Origin: Protea cynaroides
Taxonomy: Eukaryota > Streptophyta > Magnoliopsida > Proteales > Proteaceae
Length of the DNA stretch: 64,000 bases
Assembly: GCA_028583415.1 (NCBI GenBank)
Contig: CM053269.1
Coordinates: forward strand, 47,713,822-47,777,821
Direction of reading: 5' to 3'
In this document: piece by piece, positions 10,701-22,592 of the stretch
How positions within the stretch are numbered: the stretch's first letter is position 1
Layout of the letters: every line of letters starts with the position of its first letter
Made by a program: the position numbers and the translations under genes
Notes under the pieces: model-generated
What the model saw: only the letters and a program-made list of their open reading frames with translations
Told to the model about the DNA's origin: nothing
Database searches by the model: none

Positions 10701-13700
10701 TGTATACTACAAGAGACTGTTACTAGTTTCATTATTAAATTGGTGTAGGCTTTTAGTTTTAGGTTTATGATTTTATTTTTCATGGTTGAATCATAAAAGC
10801 ATCATAAAAGCCACTAAGGTGTAAGAGTCCATACAATTTTATTTTATTTATTTTTTATTATTATTATTTATTTTACTTTTTTTTCTCTCTTTTTTTTTTT
10901 TTTTTTTTTTTTGGGGGGGGGGGGACCAAGGAGAGTTGAACTCATGACCTCTTAATTGTGAGGTGTTGGTCCTTGCCAACTGAGCTACCTCCTTGGGGTT
11001 GAGTCCATACAACTATAATACTTTGTGTTTTAAGTCTAGTTATTTTGTTTTCTTCAAATAGAGGCCAAAAGTTAAGGAGTTTAAGTAAGATCACTTAAAC
11101 ATCAAAGTCCTAATCTAGCTATCTATGTCATTGGATTCCTATTATTAATACCTAGAAGTTAATTAAGTTTTATAAATACAGGTGCTCAGCCAGTTTGTTA
11201 TAGAGTTATGGGTAATGGTTTTGACTTTTGAGAATTGAGAGGAGAAATATGTGAGGTATCTATTCCTTGGGTTGCAGGCTTGCAGCCTGTTATTGCTGGC
11301 AGCTACTACTCCCCAATTGCTGGCGAACAAGTGATATAAGTATTTCACTAATCCCAACAGCAGAACAAAATTTACTCTTATCTCTACATAAATATACCAT
11401 AATGAATATAATCATTAGATAGGATATTGGAATGCACAACATAATTTAGCATTAGATATCCCAAATACAAAAACACTAAAAAAATCTACCAAACATCGCT
11501 TTGTATGACCTCCCAAACTAAACTTGGTTGTCCGAGTTTGTTCCTGCCCCAAGGACTAAATAGAAATCAAGCCAACTTACATTTGTTTGACTGTTCATCA
11601 TCCTCATCACACCACTTGTTCCAATCAACCTTGATGTAAGGAGCAGGCTTTTCATCAGACTTTAACAGTCTCTTCCACCAGCCCTTCTGCTCTTTCTGGA
11701 TTGAGCAAAGTATGTTTCTGAGTCCAACATTGACTTTACTTCCCTGCACCATAATGAACAGAGAAGTGACTGTACTAGGTTTTGAAATCTTTCAAAAAAT
11801 AAATGCTTGCTTTGTTACAGTATATAATTTCATGACTTGAAAAGATTTGCAAAAGAAATCCAGAAACTTCATAATTTCTATGGCATAGACAGGCATTTAA
11901 AATCACTAATCCGAAGAGAAGGGCTCAAATTACTAATAGATATCAATGACATAACAAGATTAAATTCTAGTTCTGGGGAGACATTTTTCTGAAGCATTAT
12001 ACTTCTATTGAAGATTGTAAATAACCTAAGGAGTACTCTACTATAAGTATATTTACCAAGCTGTTATAATTTATAAATACCTTGTTTTAATGATATCAGA
12101 GGAGTTGGCTGAAGGCCACATAGAGTGACACAGTATCTTATACACTGCATCACTGGAGCATTCTACATTGATCTGTTTATACTTCTATTGGCTCCAGACA
12201 ACCTCTGGTGGGGAGATCCACATACGAGCAAAGCTGTTGAAAGAAATTTCCTATCTAGCCTTTAATGGTATCAAGGGAGTGTCTCAGAGGTGTTGTGAAG
12301 CAAATCTATGTTAATGAGTAACAACTTCGCATGCCTCGAATGATTAACAGAACTTCAGCTAACAGAAGTTCTAAATAAATAGGAGGCCGTAAATGGAATG
12401 GAGACACTGAATTCCATTAATAACATTATATGGCAACTTGCTGACAAGTATTTCTTCAATTGTAGCCCCTGTACCTAATCTTTGTATTATGTGAACCAGT
12501 CATCACCATCTATCTTGCATGCTTTCAGATGATAAGAGAGAGGAGGAAGCAGAGGACGAGAAGAAAGATTATGAACAACTTTCATAGTATTCAACAAGAT
12601 GGAAACAAAAAATTGCTTAAAATCAAATGCTTGGTACTTGGTAGACATCTGGTGTCACATGGGAAAGCTAAAACCAAAGGCACTCTTGTGAAGGATTGTA
12701 CAAAGCTTACCTCAGGAACAATTGTTCCATACAGTTCCAGACTTAAATCAAATGATTCACCTTGTGTGCCAACAGCAAAGAAACTAAACAACCCCTGAGG
12801 TTCACTTTTCACTGAAACATTCTTTGCATCAGGCAAAGCAATAGTGAGGTAAACCTTATCAGAAAGCTGTGCCCAAAGGACTTCTGGATGACGGCTGTAT
12901 ACAGACAAAAGAAACTTTTATCATTCTAGATTAACCAAAAACCCATATCCGAAAAAATATTTTTGAAATGATCTTGTAAAAGTAATTACATTATAACATG
13001 TGGAACAACATATTACTTCTTTTTTTTTTCAATCAAATAGTTGAAAGATTCTAGGTCCAGGAAAGCCCCAAAAGAAATAACTATCAATAAACGCCAATGC
13101 AAGAATTCCAAAGATCTCATCCCCCCCTCACACACACACACCATGGTTCAAAATCTCAGCGAGATCTTGAGAATCTCGAAGTTCTCAAACAGGTTGAGAC
13201 GAGATCTTGAGATTCTCAACCAATTCTCGACTGGTCTCGACATTTTTGACCATTTTTCAACATTTTCGATCATTTCTCGACATTTTCGATCAATTTTCCA
13301 CTAGTTCTCGACTGGTCTCAACATAATGTATGAACTATGATTGTATGGTCTACTTTACTACTTTGAGTTTTTGTACTATGACAATTAACTAATTAAGTAC
13401 TATTATATTTATTCTTCTCCTAAAATATATTTTTACTGACTCATTTAGCCTTCTTTGATATTCTACTAGTGTAACATTATGGTTTAAATGTGTTTATATA
13501 TGCTAAAATAGGGTTTCCTGGAGTATTAGGCCTTAAAATGACCATTTTAATCTCGAAACTGCATTTTTTTTGCCTTTCTCAGACTTTTGCAGTTTTGCCG
13601 AGATCTTGGAAATCTCGTTTTTTCTCAAGGTCGAGACGACCTCGAGACTCAAGATTTTAATCTATGACACACAACCCACAAGGCAAGCAGTAAATCATTA

Positions 13701-15348
13701 GCTAATAAATAGGTACAAAGAGAATGTCAAGTCAAGTCAACTCATTAAACCTAATCCCAACAAAATCAGGTCACCTACACAAAACTGCTGTCAGCTCCTA
13801 AGCAAATTTTTTAAGACTGTTTATAATCAATCATGTCTTATCCTAGTACTACAAACCAGGTTCTCATTATCCTTCTTCTTGTCCTTTTAACATGTCGAAC
13901 ATTCATTCTTATAAGTGCATTGATTAGTATCATAACAAATTACTGAACCATCCACATCAACTTTCCCTCATTTTGTTCTCTATTGGTGCTACTCCAAGAA
14001 GGGAGCCAATTTGCAATGTGGCCCACCCAAACCTGGCTGATTAATAACAGGCTGTAATGAGATTTAACCTGCTACCGGAATTATGAAAATAGATAAGCTC
14101 CAGTCATGGGTGACGGACCCAAGGGGCTAGTGTACACCCCATTTCAGACTGAACCCACCCAACCTACTTGATTGCCGCCCAAAGAAAACAAATCACTGCT
14201 AACATCTCTTCTAAAAATGTCTTATTTTATATGTATAAGCAAGTTAATGTATCATAACAGAATATAAATGTGCAGGGTATCCTTCCCCATTTGCTAATGG
14301 AGCAGGTTCAGGCTAAATATAGGCCCAAGGCACCCAAATTTAACCTGCCCAGCCCCCTACTGGTTGTAATATCTACTTATGTTTTCATAGATTGATTCCC
14401 TTGAGTTATTTCCGATTCTATGCTTCCTAGTCTAGCTAGACATCCATATCAACATCGTCATTTCAGCCAGGTACACTAATTTTATCGTGTATATGTTCAT
14501 ATATCTAATATTCAACTCTACATTTATCCTTAGCTTGAATGGCATGCTACAATCACATGACACTATAAAAGCTCCTCTTCATTCTTTCCCCGCCTCCCTC
14601 CTCATTTGCTGTCACGAGAGATATTAGAAATGACCAAATTGGGTTATCTCTTAACCATCGAACATAATAGCTCCCATTGTACTCGCACGATTTAATGAAG
14701 ACAATATTATTCAAAAAAATCCATTATTGTGGGGTTTATTTCAAAAGTCTTTACGAAGAAAAGAAAGTACGTAGGCTTTAAATTGCTGCGGGATTGAAAT
14801 TTCAATTTTGTGGACGGAGATGAAACAAGGCACAAAGTATCTCCGTTGCACCTGGTCCCACGCATATTGTCCTAAAATGTTATTGACAACATTGATCAAG
14901 ACATTTCTCCAGCGACGACAGGATTTAAACGTGAAACCAGTAAATGATGCAGCTAAGGGGCGAAGTAACAAATTGAAGAACACACTCCGTTCTTCCGAGC
15001 TAACACTTAAGATCAAAGCCAGCAATGTTAGGTTCTCCATTCTTACTATAAATACACAACAAAAATAAAATTCGGCCTTTTTTTATTTTTCGTGGAATCA
15101 TCTCCTGCTCAACATGTGGAGCTCATCAATAATAATTCACATCGACTAGTTCTGATGTCAATCATCTGGGCCTTAATAAACATTTAATTTCCTCAACCGG
15201 CAACTGCAAATCGAAAGACGCTTGCTAAATAAATAATCTAAACAACAAATTGTAGATAACTACTCTTAAAACTACTTTCCTTTCCTTAATTCTTCAAAGA
15301 TAATTCTGTACTTCTGTTGGGATGCATATTGGATTCTCGATATCGTGA

Positions 15349-15425
<77 letters not shown>

Positions 15426-15435
15426 TGTACCTCAT
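7518..15435 (-). CDS. P23-2: HSP90 co-chaperone p23-2-like protein (complete, six exons)
   Basis: Exons on the minus strand are 15435-15431, 12894-12711, 11743-11581, 8024-7993, 7900-7858 and 7549-7518. All have GT-AG borders and compatible phases. They give 152 residues, close to Arabidopsis p23-2 (about 150) and shorter than p23-1. The first coding exon is only ATG AG; exon 2 completes Ser2 and starts SRHPEVLWAQ, the usual start of plant p23. The CS domain occupies about residues 3-105 and includes KVYLTIALPDAKN and the signature KPAPYIKVDWNKWCDEDDE. The acidic tail ends SSDDDGMLYLPDLEKASR. p23 binds the closed ATP form of HSP90 in cytosol and nucleus and slows ATP turnover. Intron 1 starts with a long microsatellite and holds an hAT MITE; intron 3 holds a SINE. 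No disabling change is seen, so it is probably functional. Confidence 0.93.
10837..11000 (-). mobile_element. tRNA-derived SINE with target-site duplication
   Basis: The minus strand shows a tRNA-like head with box A TAGCTCAGTTGG and box B-like GGTCATGAGTTCAACTC, followed by a C-run and a long A-rich tail. The exact 12-bp repeat GAGTCCATACAA flanks it at 10825-10836 and 11001-11012. It sits in p23 intron 3. The tail and the target duplication mark it as a retroposed SINE, not a tRNA gene. Confidence 0.88.
13142..13666. mobile_element. hAT-type MITE, rich in CTCGA motifs
   Basis: The ends are CATGGTTCAAAATCTC and, in reverse complement, CATAGATTAAAATCTTGA. Flanks ACACACAC and ACACACAA suggest an 8-bp target duplication, although they sit in a CA repeat. 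The interior has a repeated TTCTCGACATTTTCGATCAT-like unit. It lies in p23 intron 1. Confidence 0.6.
15351..15422. repeat. Compound (GT)n(GA)n microsatellite
   Basis: About 17 GT units are followed by about 19 GA units. On the minus strand this is (TC)n(AC)n, beginning 7 nt after the donor of p23 intron 1. ORFs called across it are artefacts. Confidence 0.97.
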
Positions 15436-15879
15436 CACTACAGAGTACGGAGAAGAGCTTGGAAGAAGCTTGGTGGAGGTAAACGAAGCAGCAGCAGCTG
15501 TGCAGAGTCGGAAAGGCACCCTAAACACGATTTTAGTCAATAAACCCTACCAACCCAAGAGTTTACGGTAGACTCAGTGGCTTTTTGGTTTCGCCGCTCC
15601 GGTTACTCACGCTGAACACAAGTGCAGAACTGAAGAGGTGAAACGCTGCAGTAGAGTCATGACCAAACCAAGCTCATGCTCATCTCCACAATGCCTTGGC
15701 CCTTGCCCACTTTTTTTTTTTTTTTTTGGGTAAGTGCTTGCCCACTCTTACTTTCACTATAACATGCGTTCCTAGCCAAGGTTCTAAACCTAGGTATACC
15801 ACGCTCCCACAATTTAAAAATAAATGCTCACATATGAGGACCGTTGTTCCATAGGGGCTATGAAAGGGTAGGTATACAT

Positions 15880-16110
15880 GAATTCAAATCGTCTCCTCCC
15901 TGAGATTCAGGAGGAGGGGCGGCGACCTCATTGGATGGTCGTCATATAGAGATCGGATGAATCCGATTCCTTCATTCGAACCTATAAGTCGAGCCGACAA
16001 GAGAATGTCGGCTCGAACGGAGGGGTCAGATTCATCCGACCTCCACGTGGCGACCATCCAGTGGGGTAGCCGCCCCTCTTCCCGAATCTCAGGGAGGAGA
16101 TGATGGATCC
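15880..16110. mobile_element. MITE family A, copy 1 (231 bp, 9-bp TSD)
   Basis: The exact 9-bp repeat GGTATACAT flanks the element at 15871-15879 and 16111-16119. The left end is GAATTCAAATCGTCTCCTCC; the right end in reverse complement is GGATCCATCATCTCCTCC. Most of the element folds on itself, with GAGCCGACA/TGTCGGCTC in the centre. The 9-bp duplication suits a Mutator-like origin. No transposase is encoded. Confidence 0.88.
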
Positions 16111-16136
16111 GGTATACATAAGATGAAATGTGTGAG

Positions 16137-17087
16137 TAGGGGTGCAAGTTTTACCCTGACAACCCTAACCCGTCCAGACCCATCCTGAATCCTGGTAGGG
16201 TTAAACATGGTCCGAACCCTGACAGGACTGTGTTATGGTTTAATTTTTTGTCAACCCTGACAGGGTTGGGTTGGGTTATGTTGCCCCCCTGGGTTGAGCC
16301 CGGCCCGGCCCGACCCTGTATATATATGAATATACTTTGGGAAGCGTTGCCGACTCTAAGAGGCGTTGAGACATTGTCTGAGAGTCGACTGTTGAAAAAG
16401 ATTATGTGAGAATAGAAATCTCCTGAGGAGTTTTCCATGTTTTGAGTTAAATGTTTTTATAGTTTGATTGTTATTGTTTCGACTTCATTTGCTGATCTAT
16501 TAGAAAACTGTAAGGAGATTTTACTTTGTTTTGAATTATGTGTTTTTAATCTTTTTGTTGTTATTTTTGACAGATTGAGTATGTTGTTTGATTTTTGTTG
16601 TTTCTATTTTATTTGTTGATCTTTTAGAGTTTCTCTCTGTTGTGGCTATCAATCTTGTTCATATTTTGTTCATATTTTCATCGGTAAAGATTTATGATTC
16701 CCATGAGTGTTGTAATGGACGATCAAAAGCATGTTTAATGATCGACAGAATATTTCGATTTGAGCTAAGATCAAATGGGTTTTAAATAAATTGTATGATT
16801 GATATCGTTTATTCTCTTCTTTTTTTTCTCTTTTTACCTACGAGGATTTTTTTTCTTTTTACTTCCTCCCGAATCAGGATTAATCAAGGTCAACCCGACC
16901 CAACCCAATCCTGTCATGGTTAATCAAGACAGGTTAAAGTTAGATCCAACACTGCCAAAGTCAAGGTTAGGGTTGTACATTTTTTTACCTTGGCATGGTT
17001 GGACTAGATTAGGGTTAAGTTTAAATAGTCAAAGTTGGGGTTAGGATTTTGAAAAACCCGACTCAATCCAATCCTATTGTAGCCCTA
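16137..17087. mobile_element. Non-autonomous hAT-like element (951 bp, 8-bp TSD)
   Basis: The exact 8-bp repeat TGTGTGAG flanks it at 16129-16136 and 17088-17095. Termini are TAGGGGTGCAAG and, in reverse complement, TAGGGCTACAAT. Ends are built of many AACCCTGACA and GGGTTGGG-like words. The centre is T-rich and encodes no transposase. Short TIRs and an 8-bp duplication define hAT. Confidence 0.88.
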
Positions 17088-17642
17088 TGTGTGAGCCAGT
17101 GAATCCATCGATCTCAATTAGGCACTTGGGATTAATTAGGCATCATCAATTGAATACCTTATATTATAATTAACATGTTTAAGATATCGATCATCATAAG
17201 TAAAGTGTGAACACATTTATATTTGGTCTGATTAGTCTTGCTCCATGCTCATTTTTATATTAATCAACTTGATTGGTGTTGGCTCTCACCGGCTTTGATT
17301 GACCGATTCATGTAAATAGGCTGCAATAGATATATACCAATCACTCTGTACCTGCCCCATAAAGCATCGCCACATTTATTACGTTAACAATGATATTTAA
17401 ATTAATAATAAAATTTACAAGCATTTTAATATTTATAATACTAAGCTTAGAACTATTGTTAATGTAATCAATGGTCATCAAAGATGGTATAAACAAGTCA
17501 TATAACTCAAGTTCCACAACATAAACTATCCAATTTATGAAACATTTATGGTACTTGATATTGGTTTTGATTTATATGCTGACATAATTGATTATCAACT
17601 GATTGGGAGAATAGTGATATAATAGTGTTATGGGTAATAATT

Positions 17643-19896
17643 TGTCACACTTCAATTCTGAACCAATCAGAATGGTGTGAGTGAACCGTCATTGAATCAA
17701 CGGTTCACTCTAGGATCTCGAATAGACCGTGTCCACTCATATAAATCATTGCACATAACCACAATCAGAATATAAATAATACAGCGGAAGTCTTTAAATA
17801 GAATGAACTGAGTATCTATTGATAAATTAAAAAAAATATCTCACTATTCAAATTCAATCATAAAATATAATATCATTACATCTCTTTAAAAGTCAACCGA
17901 AAATAACTCAAACAAATAAATAAAATCAATCACAGGTACATGCAGAAAGGGCACTCGCATGAAGCGTCATGCTCGTCCTCTCCTGCCTGTACACCTAGAG
18001 CAGCAACATCACCATACGCCGAAACATTCATATAGTCATCCACCGTGTATCCTGCATCAACATCTAAAAACAATGTGTACACAAAGGGTGAGCTCACAAC
18101 TTAGCTCAGTAAGACAATCAGACAGTTTCACAATATTATGCATAAGTAACAATCATTTTATGTTGTGGTCTGATTTAAGTTTGTAATGTGCTATAGAAAA
18201 GTTTGGTAGCCCCCGCACCTCTATACACTAGCGTGTGGCACAGTATGGATCATACCCCCATCGGCCCACATGCACCCATCATGGAATAGAGATAGAGCTA
18301 AGATATCTCCGTACCTCCCTTCATGCTCTACCCATACCAGTACCTAAGCCCCTACGGCCAGGACTTGCAAACTGGGTTCGTAACTAACCAATCCTATATG
18401 TCATCAATGTATGCTCTATCCCAGCACAGCCGTCTACGGCATAGAGATAGAGTTAAGGTATCCCCGTACCTCCCTTGATACCCTATCCGTAACTAACCCA
18501 CCAGGATAGAACAATACGCAGGTAGACCCTATCTCAACATAACTCCCTACGACATAGAGATAGAGCTAAAGCATCGTGGACAAGCCAGCGTCGACCTCGG
18601 AGACCACAGTGCCACATAACCATGACCAGGCCAACATCAATATCGGAGACCACCGTACCACGATCTTCCCCTGATGCCCCACCCGTACCAAGCATGTTGA
18701 AATAGAATACTACAAAAGGTGCCAGTGTGAGGAATGATCCTAGACTTCATGCCCCACTTCATACACCAACGAAAACAATCACATGCCTAACAATCATATC
18801 CTATCATGCATGAACAATAATAATAACGGAAAGTAAAGGATGACATATGAATATGCACAAACATCACATCATATATATTCAAGTTATTAACAACGATTTA
18901 CTGTCCATTAATTATTAGGGTTTAGGTCAGATTCCCTTACCCGACGCTCGTTTGATAGCTTGCTCCACGTCGCAAGATCCAAACGAAATATCACAAAGTC
19001 TTACAATATTATTAGAGTTTCATTAGAATAGTTTCTTAGGATTTCACATTGGTCGAAAAACCAACAAAGTCCAAAACCAGTCTTACAGAGCTGACTGATC
19101 GCAACATACAGGTTGCAGCTCTGTGAGCAAACTAGCAACTGGTATGGTTGACCGGTATGTCTCCGGAATATCATACTTTGGATTTTTTTGACTATCGTCG
19201 ATCATTCTCCATGGTTTCCAGGGTTTCTCCTATCCATTATAAGTCTGAGCTTTGAGTTAGAGTTATCTCCAACTCATTCAAGTATAGTTTCGATGAATAT
19301 CATCCTAGAACTCGAATCTAGGGTTTGACGGCAAGTTAGGGTTTAATATCCAATTTAGGGTTTTAGATCAATACCTACTTTGCATGGTATTGATCTACTC
19401 ATACCACTATCCTAGAGTCATAGAGTAAGAATAATGATTAAACACTTACCGTTGACTGGCGTAAAGTGAGCGTCGTCGAACGGCAATGGTGTCACCTCCT
19501 TCTTCTTCTTAACTCCTCCTCCTTTTCAACCTCTTTATCTTCTCTAGGGTTGGTGAGAGACAATGAAAAGGATTTGAGGAGGTTTAGAAGTGTTTATATA
19601 GGCTAAGATTAGGGTTTAGTAACCATATTAGGATTAGAAAAGTCTTAGGATTCGAAATCAAAAAAATGGGACCCACAGAGAAAAATTTTCGGATCTCCGC
19701 ACTCAGCTGCGCAGAGCTGACCGGTCGACCGGTACCATCGACCGGTCAACATAATCTCATGATTATTTGATCGTCTTTGGTCCGATTTCGTACTTGTTTG
19801 TCATCCGCTCGTCCCGTCTGGCTCGGTGATGATCGAAAGACCTGTTACGACATGAAATCAAGGTTTAGACTGAGTTCACGGAGTGCGGGTCTTACA
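17643..19896. mobile_element. Solo LTR (2,254 bp, 5-bp TSD)
   Basis: The element starts TGTCACACTTC and ends GGGTCTTACA, the TG...CA termini of LTR retrotransposons. It is flanked by the 5-bp duplication TAATT at 17638-17642 and 19897-19901. No gag, pol, primer-binding site or second LTR is seen, so it is best read as a solo LTR left by LTR-LTR recombination. Inside are degenerate repeats of ATAGAGATAGAG (near 18,284, 18,440 and 18,553) and clustered GACCGGT words near 19,150 and 19,715-19,745. The strand is undetermined; a Ty3-type origin is only a guess. Confidence 0.82.
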
Positions 19897-20679
19897 TAAT
19901 TAGTCGATCTTAGTTAAAGCAATAATTGGACAATTCAGTCGAGAGACCATCAGGCTATGGGTCTACACCATAAATGCCAAATTATCATTCAATCTAGGCT
20001 TAAGCCTAATATGATTAATATTCAATTTGGATCAATCTGAGGCTTCACCAATGCTGGTCTCAAATTGATACCCTTACACACAATTTATCATAAAATGAAT
20101 GAAATGAGTATGGCCAAAAAAAAAAAAAAAAAAAAAAGACTACATTTCATATGCAATTTTAGAATATATCATTGGAACTCATTTTAAATCAATAATAATA
20201 TATTTTGAGATGACAAATGTAGTGTCGGATATACATTTTAGTTCATGAATGATGCTCATTCAGCATTTAGGGGGTAAAAATGTTTAATAAAAAACTTTTA
20301 TAATAAAATACCTATATTATTAACCCTCAATCATATTATATTTAATTATTAAATTTCATTATATACATCAAAAATTTTATAATTATATAAGTAAAAAATT
20401 TCATTATATAAGTGATATCCCTTGCAAAACAGAGGCAGAATATTTTTTTTCTCTGGCCCTTCATATCCCCCCAAAAAATTTTGGAGGGAAGCCTAACCTA
20501 CACACTCTTGAATCTTCCTTGCTTTCCTAACCTGATTATACCTCTTCCGGTTGGTCTCCGGCCATGCCGTCGGCCTCTCGGATTAGAACCCTTTCCCTCC
20601 CCAGTTGCTCACCCCCGCTTGAATCATAGTCCCCCATTCCTCTATCGTTGCCATCGAAGAGTGTATCAGTAATCCTGCT

Positions 20680-21527
20680 ATGTCTGCCCACCTGGCTCAT
20701 CCGCCTCCAGTGGCTTGTAAGGTTTCTGCGCCTAGTTGTGAGGACCTTGCTCCCTGCGTTACGCAGCAATCTATCCCTGTCCAACCTGTTGCAGAAGGCA
20801 TTTCTGTTTCTTCCCCTCCTCTCCATGAGTCTCAGTCGCAGGGGGAAGATTTTACACGTTACTTTGTCCCCCCAGCCATTGAAGGTAATTCCAAGTTCGC
20901 TTTGTACTCCAACAATGATCTGGAAAAGCATATTAGTTACTGGAACACTGCACTAGTTGGCCAATTCGTTGGTCCCCGGCCTACTTTGGAGCTGGTCAAG
21001 AATTCCCTGATCAAACAGTGGAAACCCCGTGGCTGTGTGGATACCTACCTACTGGAAAATGATGTCTTCATTTTCAAATTTTCGGTTGAAGAAGACAGGT
21101 TGACTGCATTGGAGAGTGTCATGTGGTTTGTTGCGAAGAAACCAATCTTCCTGAGAGAATGGGATAAATCCCAATGCGTCGATAAATTGGAATTCCCTGA
21201 TCTCCCTCTTTGGATTCGCCTCCCAGGACTCCCCCTTCATTTATTTGGTCATGAAGCTTTGAGTAGTATTGGCTCTGTGGTAGGCACGCCCCTGTTCATG
21301 GACAGACGAACGGAGCTCAGGGATAGGCTTGCCTATGCTAGAATCTGTGTTGTTGTGAAGGCAACTGAAGATCTCCCAAACTTTGTCACCATTATGATGA
21401 TGAGGACTACACCTGGAAGCAGGAGGTCCGCTACGATTGGCGACCTCCACAGTGCACTGCTTGCGGTGTCTTTGGCCACTATCCGGGTCAATGTGCAAGG
21501 CAATCCAACAAGTCCCCTGCTAAGGAC
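20680..21527 (+). pseudogene. LINE ORF1-like DUF4283 plus CCHC zinc-knuckle segment, frameshifted
   Basis: From the ATG at 20680 the frame gives a low-complexity start and then a DUF4283 domain (about residues 70-240). Motifs include SLIKQWKPRG, LPLWIRLPGLPLHLF and RLAYARICVVV, typical of plant LINE ORF1 and related gag-like proteins. Near 21,384-21,393 the coding sense moves to another frame, which continues EVRYDWRPPQCTACGVFGH to give a CX2CX4HX4C zinc knuckle. A single-base indel explains the shift. In that second frame the sequence stays open past the ATG at 21528 straight into RRP6-like sequence. No reverse transcriptase follows. LINE copies normally lose the 5' end, so an ORF1-only remnant is unusual. 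Confidence 0.8.
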
Positions 21528-22554
21528 ATGCGTGCGACCCAAGCTCTGATGTCGTCAACTCCAGAGACGCATGTTCCTGACTCTCAGGATATCCCTGTGG
21601 TGCCTCCCGCCGCCGGAGTCGACGATCGTTCATCGACTTCTCTGTTGGGCAAGCAGGTGATTTTCCTCGAAGATTCAGAAGAAGTTTATGACTGGTTGGC
21701 TAATGTTAACGACGAGGTCATTGAAAGATGTGATGTTTCCGTGGATGAATTTCACAGACGGAGGAAGAAAGAAGGAGAAGGCGGGGGAGCTGTCCGTTCG
21801 ATATACTCTGAAGATGAGTTTCTGTTCGTTTACAGGAAAAAGGAGGGAGGCAGCCGTAATATGGAGAACGAAGATTGGCATTATTCGAGTGCTTTGACGT
21901 CAGTTAATGTGGCTTCAAGAGACAAGAAGACAACAGGGCCAAAGCCACGCCAGCCATTCCATATACCAACCATTCCTCGACCCCAAGACGAATATAAAAT
22001 AATGGTCAACAATTCGAACCAGCCGTTCGAGCACGTTAGGTTGAGGAGGAGTGAGGATGAGAGCAGATACATACATCCTTTGGTTAGTTTGTTATTTAAC
22101 ACCTTCATCCTTAATGCATGGCATTGGTTTCTCGTAATGTATTTTTTTTAATGGAAGTGATGGATATTCTTGTCATCATGATATCTGTGGACTTTCTTCG
22201 TCAAGATGGTTGCATTTGAACCACCACTTATTCTATTTGCTGTTTCTACTGATGATGTCTTCTAGAAACCATGCAGAAAAATCTTCTTTTGCTAGCCTGG
22301 TCAGGGTTTATTTATTTCAAATGAATACATCCTACCGCCCCTCTCTTTTACCCCATCGCTCTCACTGTTTGCATCTGTCAAGGTTTTATGCTGTGAATCT
22401 ATTATTACATAGGTTCATTCAATTTTTATTAATCAAGTCTTGTTTTTTCCTCCTATGAAAAAGTGTACAGAAGATTTTGTTGTGAATGAAGGGTAGATAA
22501 AGATAAATAAGTCTACACTGATCACCTTCATTATAAAAGCTTGGGCATTGATCA

Positions 22555-22592
<38 letters not shown>

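Noticed and set aside
10921..10996. Cloverleaf-like tRNA on the minus strand
   Set aside because: It has an A-rich tail and a 12-bp target duplication, and the stem lengths do not fit, so it is a SINE.
13150..13320. Repeated CTCGAC/ATTTTCGA units as a possible CRISPR array
   Set aside because: Units are short and degenerate, lack spacers of constant length, and lie inside a plant intronic MITE.
15286..15571. ORFs rich in CVCVCV, RERERE or SLSLSL
   Set aside because: They are translations of the (GT)n(GA)n microsatellite, not genes.
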